Positions 34,828-43,950 of a stretch of 64,000 bases of DNA are shown here, one piece after another. Position numbers and translations under genes: made by a program. The notes under the pieces are model-generated. The model was not told where the DNA came from and searched no databases. It worked only from the letters and a program-made list of their open reading frames with translations. Position 1 is the stretch's first letter. Every line of letters starts with the position of its first letter. The stretch is from assembly GCF_047272945.1 (NCBI RefSeq), contig NZ_JBKOPS010000007.1, positions 62,001-126,000 of the forward strand, written 5' to 3'. Source of the stretch: Rubrolithibacter danxiaensis. GTDB lineage: Bacteria > Bacteroidota > Bacteroidia > Sphingobacteriales > Sphingobacteriaceae.

Positions 34828-34954
34828 AGTAAAGTTTATATTGAATCTGCAATATAAACTTTTTCATAAACTTAATAGTTTTACTACAACGATAACCGTT
34901 ATTTAAAACAAAAATTTAAACTCCCTTTAATACTGTAATCTGTTCGGGGAATTT

Positions 34955-35701
34955 CTATAAAGAAGAAGTTGCCGCTACTTTTAACTTATTTTGATTTACT
35001 GTGCTGCTTTTACTGTTTTGTGGTTCTTCTGTTGCCAAAACTGATACTTTGTATGTGCTGGTATAAAGCATGTCTTTATCAGATAGATCCGATGGTGCTT
35101 TTTGCTGATAATTCAGCAATGCATACGCCAGATTTTTTCTCTGCGGAAAAAACAGCAATTTGAAGCGGTTGGTAGAATAAGATGAGGGATTTTTTTTATC
35201 AATTACAAGATTATAGGTCGTATTCTCATTCAGATCGATCTGCTTATTTAAATAAGAATCTTGCAAAATCACCTGGCAGCTGCCAAGATCTACATATTCT
35301 GCTTTTAAAGTGAGGGAGGCAGAGCTACGAGAATCTATGTTCAACCCAATTTCAATATCCTGATTCAAATCAGGCATTCTGTTTAATGATAATGCAATAT
35401 CGTCTTTTGACAGGGTACTCACAGATACAGGGCTTCCTCCAATATAAGTTTCATCCTCAAAGCCAGCACTTGCATTGCTGTTATTATCAAAAGTAATTAC
35501 CGCTTCCTCTCTGTTAAACCCATCTTCCAGGCTGAGACGCACTAATTTTACTGCTGCCGTACTGCTGCCTGTAAAACTTGCTGTTTTGAATGGTGATGAA
35601 ATAAATTGCGCATTAGCCTGCTGAGAAGCAAACACAAAAAGAGCAGAAGCTGTAAAGAAGGTAGATGAGAAACCAAGTAATTTTTTGATATTCTTTCTCA
35701 T
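34955..35701 (-). CDS. secreted beta-sandwich protein, T9SS-cargo-like repeat
   Basis: 248 residues with a signal peptide (MRKNIKKLLGFSSTFFTASALFVFASQQANAQ). The mature part, FTGSSTAAVKLVRLSLEDGF, REEAVITFDNN, SAGFEDETYIGG, IGLNIDSRSSASLTLKAEY, LGSCQVILQDSYLNKQIDLN, RFKLLFFPQ, resembles the beta-sandwich module often found just before T9SS sorting domains in Flavobacteriia-type surface proteins. Here it stands alone, without a clear sorting motif at the C-terminus, so it may be anchored otherwise or be a truncated relative. It lies 127 bases upstream of the T9SS gene on the same strand. Confidence 0.65.
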   Translation of the reverse strand: MRKNIKKLLGFSSTFFTASALFVFASQQANAQFISSPFKTASFTGSSTAAVKLVRLSLEDGFNREEAVITFDNNSNASAGFEDETYIGGSPVSVSTLSKDDIALSLNRMPDLNQDIEIGLNIDSRSSASLTLKAEYVDLGSCQVILQDSYLNKQIDLNENTTYNLVIDKKNPSSYSTNRFKLLFFPQRKNLAYALLNYQQKAPSDLSDKDMLYTSTYKVSVLATEEPQNSKSSTVNQNKLKVAATSSL

Positions 35702-35789
35702 CGTATTGAATTTTCTACCTTCTACGAGAGAGACTTTATTATAGTTACATATTTAAAGAATTATATTAATACAAAAACGCGATTTTCTT

Positions 35790-37175
35790 TTAATGATGAA
35801 TAGTCCCGGGAAAAGTAATGGTAAAATAAGTTCCAAGGCCAAACTGAGAGCGTACTTCAATAGTACCTCCCAGTTTCTCAACCGTTTCCTTTACGAGATA
35901 CAACCCTAATCCCGCCCCCTTATTTTTATTAGCGGTAACAAAAAACATATCAAAAATACTGTTCAGATTCTCCTCCTTAATGCCAATTCCATTATCCCCT
36001 ATTTCGATAATACAATTATCACCAGAGGCAAATGTTCGTATCATCAAATAACTTACTTCCTTTGTTTCGTCACTGTATTTTATTCCGTTAGAGATTAAAT
36101 TATTAAAAATGATGCCCAAACGTAAGGGATCACTTTTAATTTCATCAAGCCATATCTCCTTATCTATCCTGAAGTTTCCAAAGCCTTTCATATATCTGTG
36201 CTGTACAATGGAATCTTCTATTATTTTTTTCAAACTAACAGGCTGTATACTGATCTCTGTTCTTTTGTTTCTTGAAAAATTAATTATTTCAGCAATAAAC
36301 CGATCCTGCTGATCTATTATCTGATTCATTAATGTAAGATAAGCTTTAACTTCTGTAGGATCATGTTCTGTTGAAGCTATATTAACAAGGCCTTTAAGCG
36401 AAGTAATGGGCGCACGCAAATCATGCGAAGCACTGTACAGAAACTGATCCATCTCATGATTGGTTGTAGCCAAACTGTTATTTTTTTTTTTAATTTCCTG
36501 ATAAGAATGACTTAATCTTTTAAGCGTTATAACCGTATAGATTACGGTACTGATTATTATGAGAAGGATAATTAGAATATTGGCGAAAAAAAGTTTCTTC
36601 TTTACCTGCTGAAAAGTATTACCAAGAATAGCTGAAAACGCTCTTTCGTGCGACGATGCTTTCTCTGCCAGGTTATAAAGCCTGAACGAATAGGTTTCTT
36701 TTAGCGAATTTTCAAAATTTTGAGAAATAGCAGCCTGATGAATTTCGCCGGCAATTTTATGTAGGTCTTCATTTAGTGTAGTACCCTCTTTTTGTAACCC
36801 ATCCAGTTTTTTCATTAATGAAATATTTCTGGAAGTTTGAAAAAACCAGTTCAGTTCATTTAAATTCTGACTGAATTTTTCAGAAGACGCCTTTTTATTT
36901 TCTCCTTTTTTTGAGGCTGTTCCTAATCCGCTTTTTAATTGTTTAAGAACGTTGTTGTAGTATTTTTCGTCGCTTGTATTAAGGTAAACCAGTAAATTAA
37001 GAGCGGCAGTTTTTCGGGCTTTAGAGTATAGATATTCTTCCTGAGTATAAGAACGGGTAGCATATAAAAGTTTAACTGAAAAATAATTAATAATAACCAG
37101 CATTGCCAATGAGATTATTACAATTATTAACGGAAGTATTAAATTTTTTAATTTTAATGCCCTAAGACTACGCAT
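35790..37175 (-). CDS. membrane sensor histidine kinase (orphan)
   Basis: 461 residues. Two membrane helices (about 12-32 and 194-216) flank a periplasmic all-helical domain with many Lys/Ala (CHASE3-like four-helix bundle by eye). HisKA follows: DQFLYSASHDLRAPITSLKG (phospho-His in SHDLR). HATPase shows NNLISNGIKYSDET, DNGIGIKEENLNSIFDMFF and GAGLGLYLVKETVEKLGG. It lacks PAS or HAMP signatures. No response regulator is adjacent. Confidence 0.88.
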   Translation of the reverse strand: MRSLRALKLKNLILPLIIVIISLAMLVIINYFSVKLLYATRSYTQEEYLYSKARKTAALNLLVYLNTSDEKYYNNVLKQLKSGLGTASKKGENKKASSEKFSQNLNELNWFFQTSRNISLMKKLDGLQKEGTTLNEDLHKIAGEIHQAAISQNFENSLKETYSFRLYNLAEKASSHERAFSAILGNTFQQVKKKLFFANILIILLIIISTVIYTVITLKRLSHSYQEIKKKNNSLATTNHEMDQFLYSASHDLRAPITSLKGLVNIASTEHDPTEVKAYLTLMNQIIDQQDRFIAEIINFSRNKRTEISIQPVSLKKIIEDSIVQHRYMKGFGNFRIDKEIWLDEIKSDPLRLGIIFNNLISNGIKYSDETKEVSYLMIRTFASGDNCIIEIGDNGIGIKEENLNSIFDMFFVTANKNKGAGLGLYLVKETVEKLGGTIEVRSQFGLGTYFTITFPGTIHH

Positions 37176-37345
37176 CCCACCTAATTTTCAGGAAATTGAT
37201 AACACTGATAGATGTTATTATGTTTTAATAATAAAGAAAAAAATATCTCTTTGATTAACTTTTTGTACTACCGATTAATAAAAATATATAAAACTTTTTA
37301 TTTTTTTTTATTATTAAATAGTAGGTATTTGTAAAAGAGACGCAG

Positions 37346-38707
37346 ATGGAATCAGTAAATCCAATAAACGGGCAAATTATAAAAAAATTTTCACCTGATA
37401 CAGTAGAAAGAGTTCAGCAAAAATTAGTGCAAACAGAAGCAGCATGGCACAAATGGAAAGAAACTTCTTTTGAATCCAGGGCGGAATTATTGAAGTCAAT
37501 TGCTGCTGTTTTAAAGAAACGTAAAGTTGAATTAAGCAGACTAATGGCCGAAGAAATGGGCAAGCCGGTTAATTCAGGAATAGCCGAAATTGAAAAATGT
37601 GCCTCGGTATGCGAATACTACGCTCAAAATGCTGAACTATTTCTTAAAGAGGAAATTATTGAAACGGATGCAACGAAAAGTCTGGTAACATTTGTACCCC
37701 TGGGCGTAATACTTGCGGTTATGCCCTGGAATTTTCCTTTCTGGCAGGTTTTCAGATTTCTTGCTCCTGCATTAATGGCTGGAAATGGCTGCCTATTAAA
37801 ACATGCCTCTAATGTAATGGGTTGCGGACTGGCAATTGAGAATGTTATTCGGGAAGCGGGTGCACCTGCAGCTATTTTTCAAACACTTGTTATTGGAAGT
37901 GATATGGTTGATCAGGTGATCGAACATCCGGTTGTTAAAGCAGTAACCTTAACAGGAAGCACGGAAGCAGGAATGAAAGTTGCACAAAAAGCAGGATCGG
38001 TATTAAAAAAAGTAGTTTTAGAATTAGGCGGAAGTGATGCTTACATTGTTCTTAAAGATGCCGATCTGGAGCTGGCTGCTGAAACCTGTGCAGAAAGCCG
38101 TTTAATTAACAGCGGGCAAAGTTGTATAGCTGCCAAACGCTTTATTATTATCGAAGCTATTGAAAAGGAATTTACAGAGCTATTTGTAGAAAAAATGGCT
38201 TCAAAGGTAATGGGAGATCCGATGGATGAAAAAACGCAGCTTGGACCCATGGCTCGCCGCGACCTGAGAGACCAGGTACACGAACAGGTGGAAAAAAGCA
38301 TTCAGTCTGGAGCAAAATGTTTATTAGGAGGCACTATACCGGCAGGTGAAAATGCCTTCTACTCTCCTACCGTACTTGCTGGGGTAAAAAAAGGAATGCC
38401 GGCTTTTGATGAAGAAGTATTTGGCCCTGTTGCAGCCCTTGTCACTGCGAAAAATGAAGACGAGGCCATTCAAATAGCCAATGACTCTGTTTTTGGATTA
38501 GGTGCAGCTGTATTTACCGCAGATTTAAGCCGTGGAGAAATGATAGCGAAACATAAATTAAACGCAGGTTCCTGTTTTGTAAATGCCCTGGTAAAATCAG
38601 ATCCCCGCCTGCCTTTCGGCGGTATTAAACATTCTGGCTATGGCCGTGAGTTAAGCAGTTATGGAATAAAAGAGTTTGTAAATATTAAAACTGTATATAT
38701 CAAATAA
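37346..38707 (+). CDS. aldehyde dehydrogenase family protein (succinate-semialdehyde dehydrogenase type)
   Basis: 453 residues with ALDH motifs in order: ILAVMPWNFPFWQVFRFLAPA (NAD-site Asn), VTLTGSTEAGMKVAQKAG (Rossmann), VVLELGGSDAYIVLKDAD (catalytic Glu), INSGQSCIAAKRFI (catalytic Cys in QSCIA) and PFGGIKHSGYGREL near the end. The length and GxxAxK pattern match GabD/SSADH-type enzymes that oxidise semialdehydes with NAD(P). The last 8 bases overlap the convergent DUF3307 gene. Confidence 0.9.
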   Translation: MESVNPINGQIIKKFSPDTVERVQQKLVQTEAAWHKWKETSFESRAELLKSIAAVLKKRKVELSRLMAEEMGKPVNSGIAEIEKCASVCEYYAQNAELFLKEEIIETDATKSLVTFVPLGVILAVMPWNFPFWQVFRFLAPALMAGNGCLLKHASNVMGCGLAIENVIREAGAPAAIFQTLVIGSDMVDQVIEHPVVKAVTLTGSTEAGMKVAQKAGSVLKKVVLELGGSDAYIVLKDADLELAAETCAESRLINSGQSCIAAKRFIIIEAIEKEFTELFVEKMASKVMGDPMDEKTQLGPMARRDLRDQVHEQVEKSIQSGAKCLLGGTIPAGENAFYSPTVLAGVKKGMPAFDEEVFGPVAALVTAKNEDEAIQIANDSVFGLGAAVFTADLSRGEMIAKHKLNAGSCFVNALVKSDPRLPFGGIKHSGYGRELSSYGIKEFVNIKTVYIK

Positions 38708-39428
38708 CTTCTATTAGATATCGAACCAAAAGCCCGATTACAAAGGATATGGCAAAACTCATTAAGGTACCTATCAAAACATATTCAGTTTTCTTTTGCG
38801 TATTCTCCTTATCACTGAATCTTAAAATTGATTTTGCAGCAATTAACAGACCTACTGCTGTATATTGATTTATGAGGATAAATGTCAGAATTAAAAAACG
38901 TTCAAGCAAGCCAATCCACAGGCCTGCTTTTTCTAAACCTTCGCGGTTTATGTCTGCCTGGTTTCGCCATTTTTCTGTTGCAATTCCAACTAAGATACCT
39001 AAAGGCCAGGCAGCCATCACATAAGCAGTAATTACTATAATGTAATCAATATTGCTTACCGCTTTTTGCAGTATTAATTGCGCTTCATTCCATTTATTAA
39101 ATATCCAGATCCATAAAAATAAAATAACAAGTAAATGGAGCAGCTGGTCAATTAAAAAGTATTTAAGATTATTTTTTTGGTATGACTTCCAGGAATCAAT
39201 AAGAAAATGGGTAAAAAAAATAACCACAGGCAGTGCCCAGGCGGCCCATACTCCTGAAAACACATAAGCAAGAATTGCCGTAAGTGCTGCATGAAAGTAT
39301 AATTTGCTTGATCTGATTTTTTTTTCTTTTCGCTCTTTAACCCACGACGAAGGTTGTAAAATAAAATCGGTTAGAAGATGCGCCAATAGTAAACGTACTA
39401 AAACGAGTAATTCTTCAGAATAAGTCAT
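38700..39428 (-). CDS. DUF3307 integral membrane protein
   Basis: 242 residues with about six membrane helices and the DUF3307 block: LLLAHLLTDFILQPSSWVKE, then KLYFHAALTAILAYVFSG, and FFTHFLIDSWKSYQK. The His/Asp pairs in HLLTDF and HFLIDSWK could bind metal. It overlaps the SatD-like gene by 14 bases, so the two are translated in one operon, and it also overlaps the convergent dehydrogenase gene by 8 bases. Its role is unknown; association with a SatD regulator is a recurring arrangement to my knowledge. Confidence 0.85.
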   Translation of the reverse strand: MTYSEELLVLVRLLLAHLLTDFILQPSSWVKERKEKKIRSSKLYFHAALTAILAYVFSGVWAAWALPVVIFFTHFLIDSWKSYQKNNLKYFLIDQLLHLLVILFLWIWIFNKWNEAQLILQKAVSNIDYIIVITAYVMAAWPLGILVGIATEKWRNQADINREGLEKAGLWIGLLERFLILTFILINQYTAVGLLIAAKSILRFSDKENTQKKTEYVLIGTLMSFAISFVIGLLVRYLIEVI

Positions 39429-40044
39429 TTGTAAGAGAAATTATATAAGCGATTGTTTTTTCAATTTCCTTCCATCTCGACAGTTTAATCCTGTTATTTA
39501 CAGCAGATTGTGCAATATGAAGGTTATCGGCAATTTGTTGCTGTGTTTTATCTTCTAATAATTGATAAATAACTTCCGATTGTCCTGTTGTCCAGTTACC
39601 TATTATGACATTCATCAGGTCTGTTATAACATCCAATTGCTTGTTTATCTTCTCATCTTTCGTTACAATACGTAGCCCCGTTTCTTCCATTTTATCAAAT
39701 GTACGCCCTGAATAATGGAAAGCTTCTCCATCTGCATCCAGCACACTGTTGTTAAAATAAGAAATTTCTCCCAGGCCTATTACCATTTTGGCATCCAGTA
39801 CAGTTTTTTGTTTGGATGGAGTTACTTTTTTAAACCAGCAGCGTAATTGTAAACTTCGCTTAATTGAAGTTTCAAAATCAGGCACCAATAATTGAAAACT
39901 GTCTCCGCGAAATAATTCTGCATACCCTTTTTCTGTCCATGACGCAAAAATTTCTTTTAACTGAGCTATGAGAGATTCTCTCTGCTTATCCTTAAGGCTT
40001 GTAAAACCTGCAATATCTCCGGTAATTACCGCTCCCTTTTTCAT
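39415..40044 (-). CDS. SatD-family protein with C-terminal helix-turn-helix
   Basis: 209 residues. The N-terminal half (AVITGDIAGFTSLKDKQRES, AELFRGDSFQLLVPDF, DAKMVIGLGEISYFNN, YSGRTFDKMEETG) resembles a nucleotide-cyclase-like fold as in SatD proteins. The C-terminal part contains an HTH: LLEDKTQQQIADNLHIAQSAVNNRIK. It is therefore probably a DNA-binding regulator fused to a ligand-sensing fold and could bind the repeats just upstream. It overlaps DUF3307 by 14 bases. Confidence 0.78.
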   Translation of the reverse strand: MKKGAVITGDIAGFTSLKDKQRESLIAQLKEIFASWTEKGYAELFRGDSFQLLVPDFETSIKRSLQLRCWFKKVTPSKQKTVLDAKMVIGLGEISYFNNSVLDADGEAFHYSGRTFDKMEETGLRIVTKDEKINKQLDVITDLMNVIIGNWTTGQSEVIYQLLEDKTQQQIADNLHIAQSAVNNRIKLSRWKEIEKTIAYIISLTNDLF

Positions 40045-40089
40045 TTACCTTATTAGATTGTTATCAACTTATTTCTGGATAATACCCTA

Positions 40090-40144
40090 TTATCTACTTA
40101 TAAATAGATAATTGTTAATTATCTATTTTAAACTTGATAATCAA
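40090..40144. promoter_or_regulatory. candidate operator with three TTATCTA half-sites
   Basis: The spacer between the divergent SatD-like and mnmA genes contains TTATCTA (40090-40096), its inverted copy TAGATAA (40105-40111), a third TTATCTA (40119-40125), and the palindrome TTGATAATCAA (40134-40144). This pattern is typical of an autoregulator site for the HTH protein starting at 40044. Inferred. Confidence 0.45.
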
Positions 40145-40226
40145 ATATAAACAAGATTATTTTTAAAACGAAAGTCATTTTAAAGATTATAGTGATGGTA
40201 AATTAGATGAGAAGATTTTAGAAACT

Positions 40227-40234
40227 TATCTTTG
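40227..40234 (+). promoter_or_regulatory. -7 box of the mnmA promoter
   Basis: TATCTTTG matches TAnnTTTG 13 bases before the mnmA ATG, implying a very short 5' leader. A good TTTG -33 box is not present. Confidence 0.5.
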
Positions 40235-40246
40235 CATTTTTATAAC

Positions 40247-41335
40247 ATGAGCAAGCACGGAAGAATATTAGTAGCAATGAGCGGCGGAGTAGATAGTTCT
40301 GTTGCTTCGGTAATGTTGCATGAGGAAGGATATGAGGTTATTGGATTAACCATGAAAACCTGGGATTATGCCTCATCAGGAAGTTCATCAAAAGAAACCG
40401 GTTGCTGCAGCCTCGATTCTATAAATGATGCCCGTGCACTTGCAGTAGCTTACGGATTTCCTCACTATATTCTTGATATACGAAATGAGTTTGGCGATTT
40501 TGTAATAGATAATTTTGTTGATGAATACCTTGCAGGACGAACACCCAACCCCTGTGTATTATGCAACACGTACATAAAATGGGAAGCCTTACTTAAAAGG
40601 GCAGATAAACTGGATTGTGAATTTATAGCCACCGGGCACTACGCAAATATTCGCTTGCAGGATAATGGAAGATATGTGATTTCTAAAGGAAAGGATGAAA
40701 ATAAAGACCAATCTTATGTTTTGTGGGGTGTTTCCCAAAAGAATCTCGCCCGTACTAAATTCCCTTTAGGCAGTTTTACAAAAGCGGAGATCAGGCAAAT
40801 GGCCCGAGATATGGGGCAGCTGGAACTGGCCAACAAATCTGAAAGCTACGAGATTTGTTTTGTTCCTGATAACGATTACCGTTCATTTCTGCGCCATAAA
40901 GTAGAAGATTTAGAAGAGAAAGTTGCCGGAGGAAATTTTATTCTTACAGACGGAACCGTTGTTGGAAAACATCAGGGTTATCCTTTTTATACCATCGGGC
41001 AGCGTAAAGGCTTAGGTATTGCACTTGGTCAGCCGATGTTTGTAACTAAAATACTTCCGGAATCAAATACAGTAGTTTTGGGCACGCAGGATGAACTGCA
41101 ACGATCATCTGCTAAGGTTCGCAACCTTAACCTCATAAAATACGAAACACTGACACAACCGCTTGAAGCAGTAACCAAAATCCGGTATAAGGATGCAGGA
41201 TCTTTAAGTACCCTTGTTCAGGAAGGTGATATAATGAATATTGATTTTCATCATCAGGTTTCCGGTATAGCTCCGGGGCAATCAGCTGTTTTTTATGAAG
41301 GAAGCGACCTCATCGGGGGTGGATTTCTGATGTAA
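40247..41335 (+). CDS. mnmA: tRNA 2-thiouridine(34) synthase MnmA
   Basis: About 362 residues from the ATG at 40247 (MSKHGRILVAMSGGVDSSVA). PP-loop SGGVDSS adenylates the wobble uridine. Catalytic cysteines are in PNPCVLCN (Cys about 103) and ESYEICFVPD (Cys about 204), matching the family pair. Later blocks GQRKGLGIALGQPMFV and the C-terminal beta domain (IAPGQSAVFYEG) are complete. It transfers sulfur to tRNA Glu/Gln/Lys with TusE-like or other donors. A TTG five codons upstream is less likely. Divergent from the SatD/DUF3307 operon. Confidence 0.97.
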   Translation: MSKHGRILVAMSGGVDSSVASVMLHEEGYEVIGLTMKTWDYASSGSSSKETGCCSLDSINDARALAVAYGFPHYILDIRNEFGDFVIDNFVDEYLAGRTPNPCVLCNTYIKWEALLKRADKLDCEFIATGHYANIRLQDNGRYVISKGKDENKDQSYVLWGVSQKNLARTKFPLGSFTKAEIRQMARDMGQLELANKSESYEICFVPDNDYRSFLRHKVEDLEEKVAGGNFILTDGTVVGKHQGYPFYTIGQRKGLGIALGQPMFVTKILPESNTVVLGTQDELQRSSAKVRNLNLIKYETLTQPLEAVTKIRYKDAGSLSTLVQEGDIMNIDFHHQVSGIAPGQSAVFYEGSDLIGGGFLM

Positions 41336-41520
41336 ACTTCAAAAAAAGCTGCTATATAAATATCTCTTTATTTTTTTACGAAGAGTATTTACAATAGCAA
41401 AAAAGGCTGTTCTGCCAACAATTTCAATTTCTATCAGTTAGAAAATACGCAGCTTGCACAGGCAAATGTTTGGCATTGCCTTTTATATTGATTTTATTTG
41501 CAAAAAATAGGATTTTCAGA

Positions 41521-43860
41521 ATGGCAAAAAATTTACTGATAGTTGAGTCGCCCGCAAAAGCAAAAACAATAGAAGGATACTTAGGAAAAGATTTTTTAGT
41601 AAAGTCAAGCTATGGCCATATCAGAGATCTTGTTAAAACAGATGATGCGATAGATGTAAACAATAATTTCGTCCAGAAATACGAAGTTCCAGCAGATAAA
41701 AAACAGATTGTAAGCGAATTAAAAAAACTTGCAAAAGAAGCTGAAACAGTGTGGCTTGCATCGGATGAGGACCGTGAGGGAGAAGCAATTTCATGGCATT
41801 TATATGAAACACTCGGACTAAAAGACGACAAGACAAAACGTATCGTATTTCATGAAATTACAAAACCCGCCATTCTTCGGGCAATAGAAAATCCACGAAA
41901 AATAAATTATGATCTGGTAAATGCGCAGCAAGCACGCCGGGTTTTAGACCGTCTTGTTGGTTTTGAATTATCTCCTGTATTATGGAAAAAGGTTAAACCT
42001 TCGCTATCAGCCGGAAGAGTACAATCGGTAGCTGTACGGGTTATTGTAGAAAGAGAAAGAGAAATAAACCGCTTTAAACCCACCGCGGCCTTTAAAATAG
42101 TAGCTATTTTTTCTACCGGGAAACAAAAAGAACTGTTTAAAGCAGAATTACCGGAAAAATTTGAAACACAGGAACAGGCTGAAGAATTTTTAAAAGCGTG
42201 TTCTACGGCATCGTTTACAATTAAGAGTTTAGAAACCAGGCCGACTAAAAGAAATCCGGCCCCGCCGTTTACAACCTCTACTTTGCAGCAGGAAGCCAGT
42301 CGGAAATTAGGTTTTTCAGTTTCCAGGACTATGAGTATTGCTCAAAAGCTTTATGAGTCCGGAAAAATAACCTATATGCGTACAGATTCTGTAAACCTGT
42401 CTGACACAGCATTAAATGCGGCCAGCGCTGAAATACGCTCGGCTTATGGCGAAAAATACCATCAGCTTAGAAAATACAAAACCAAATCAGCAGGCGCTCA
42501 GGAAGCTCACGAAGCTATACGGCCTACCTACTTCGATCAGCATACTATTGATGGTGATAACTCTGAAAAAAGATTGTATGATCTGATCTGGAAAAGAGCA
42601 ATTGCTTCGCAGATGAGTGAAGCTCAATTCGAAAAAACTACAGCAAAGATTTCCATATCCACTCGTCCGGAAGATTTTGTAGCCAACGGTGAAGTAATGA
42701 AGTTTGACGGATTCCTGAAAGTGTATATGGAATCTTCCGATGAAGACCAGGAAGTAACAATTGACGAAGAAAGCGACAATGCCATTCTTCCACCATTAAT
42801 GCAATCTCAGCAACTAAACATGCAGGAAATAAAAGCGACAGAACGTTTCTCCCGTCCTCCTGCCAGGTACACGGAAGCGAGTCTGGTTAAAAAACTGGAA
42901 GAGTTAGGAATAGGCCGTCCGTCAACCTATGCCCCCACTATTTCTACTATCCAGAACCGGGGATATGTTGTAAAGGAAGACCGTGATGGAAAAACAAGGA
43001 ACTTTAGAGTACTGACTTTAAAAAACGGGCAAATAAATAAAGAAAATAAAACCGAAATTACCGGAACAGAAAAATCCAAACTCTTTCCTACCGATATTGG
43101 CGCTGTAGTAAATGATTTTCTGGTAGCTCATTTTCAAGGAATTGTTGATTTTAATTTTACCGCAACTGTTGAGAAGGAATTCGATGAAATAGCCCATGGG
43201 TTAAAAGAATGGACTAAGATGATACAATCTTTCTATAGTCCGTTTCATCAGGAAGTAGAAAACACCATTCAAACAGCAGAAAAGGCTCGTGGAGAGCGTG
43301 AACTGGGCATTGATCCTGCAACAGGGAAAAAGGTTTCTGTACGTATCGGGCGCTTTGGGCCTTTTGTTCAGATTGGCGATTCCGAAGGGGAAGAAAAACC
43401 GCGATATGCAAGCCTGCGTACAGGACAAATGATTGAAACCATTACGCTGGATGAAGCCCTTGAACTTTTCAACCTTCCTAAAAAAGCGGGGATTTTTGAG
43501 GATAAAGAAATGACTGTAGCCATTGGAAAATTTGGCCCTTATATTCGTCATAATAATCAATTCTATTCAATACCAAAAGATGTTGATCCTTTAACTGTAA
43601 GCGAAGAATTAGCCATTTCATTAATTCAGGAAAAGAGAAAAAAAGATGCGGAAAAGGTAATTAAAACGTTTGAACAAAATCCGGAAGCAAAAATATTAAA
43701 TGGACGCTGGGGGCCATATATCGAATTTGGCAAACAAAACGTTAAGATTCCAAAAGGAAAGGAAGCTAAAGACCTGACTTACGAAGAAGTAGTTTCTTTA
43801 GCAGAAGCGGCAGAAAAAGAGCCTAAAAAAACAGGACGAAAGTTTACACGGAAAAAGTAA
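41521..43860 (+). CDS. topA: DNA topoisomerase I (type IA)
   Basis: About 779 residues. The TOPRIM domain starts MAKNLLIVESPAKAKTIEGYL and includes ASDEDREGEAISWHLYE. The catalytic tyrosine is in KITYMRTDS, about residue 285. The core shows GRVQSVAVRVIVEREREI and LGIGRPSTYAPTISTIQNRGY. The C-terminal part has glycine-rich DNA-binding repeats (RIGRFGPFVQIG, AIGKFGPYIRHNNQ, LNGRWGPYIEFGKQ) in place of Cys4 zinc fingers, as usual for this phylum. It relaxes negative supercoils. The start at 41521 is preferred over an upstream extension to 41470 because of the family N-terminus. Confidence 0.97.
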   Translation: MAKNLLIVESPAKAKTIEGYLGKDFLVKSSYGHIRDLVKTDDAIDVNNNFVQKYEVPADKKQIVSELKKLAKEAETVWLASDEDREGEAISWHLYETLGLKDDKTKRIVFHEITKPAILRAIENPRKINYDLVNAQQARRVLDRLVGFELSPVLWKKVKPSLSAGRVQSVAVRVIVEREREINRFKPTAAFKIVAIFSTGKQKELFKAELPEKFETQEQAEEFLKACSTASFTIKSLETRPTKRNPAPPFTTSTLQQEASRKLGFSVSRTMSIAQKLYESGKITYMRTDSVNLSDTALNAASAEIRSAYGEKYHQLRKYKTKSAGAQEAHEAIRPTYFDQHTIDGDNSEKRLYDLIWKRAIASQMSEAQFEKTTAKISISTRPEDFVANGEVMKFDGFLKVYMESSDEDQEVTIDEESDNAILPPLMQSQQLNMQEIKATERFSRPPARYTEASLVKKLEELGIGRPSTYAPTISTIQNRGYVVKEDRDGKTRNFRVLTLKNGQINKENKTEITGTEKSKLFPTDIGAVVNDFLVAHFQGIVDFNFTATVEKEFDEIAHGLKEWTKMIQSFYSPFHQEVENTIQTAEKARGERELGIDPATGKKVSVRIGRFGPFVQIGDSEGEEKPRYASLRTGQMIETITLDEALELFNLPKKAGIFEDKEMTVAIGKFGPYIRHNNQFYSIPKDVDPLTVSEELAISLIQEKRKKDAEKVIKTFEQNPEAKILNGRWGPYIEFGKQNVKIPKGKEAKDLTYEEVVSLAEAAEKEPKKTGRKFTRKK

Positions 43861-43864
43861 TTTA

Positions 43865-43950
43865 GCAAAGTGCAAGGTGCATAGTATAGAGTTTGCTGTC
43901 CGCTTTTTTAAACCCGCTTTGCGCTCTGCGTTTAGCTCAATGCGTAATTA
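43865..43950. repeat. degenerate 7-base repeats in two inverted runs
   Basis: Just after topA, GCAAAGT, GCAAGGT, GCATAGT, ATAGAGT run at 7-base steps (43865-43892). After a T-rich spacer, GCTTTGC, GCTCTGC, GTTTAGC, TCAATGC run at 7-base steps (43916-43943), with opposite polarity (GCAAAG/CTTTGC). It ends at the ATG of the next gene. This may be a relic of a mobile or slipped simple repeat and may also form a weak hairpin. Confidence 0.5.

Noticed and set aside
43865..43950. A CRISPR-like array
   Set aside because: Seven-base degenerate steps without constant repeats or unique spacers and no cas genes; not CRISPR.
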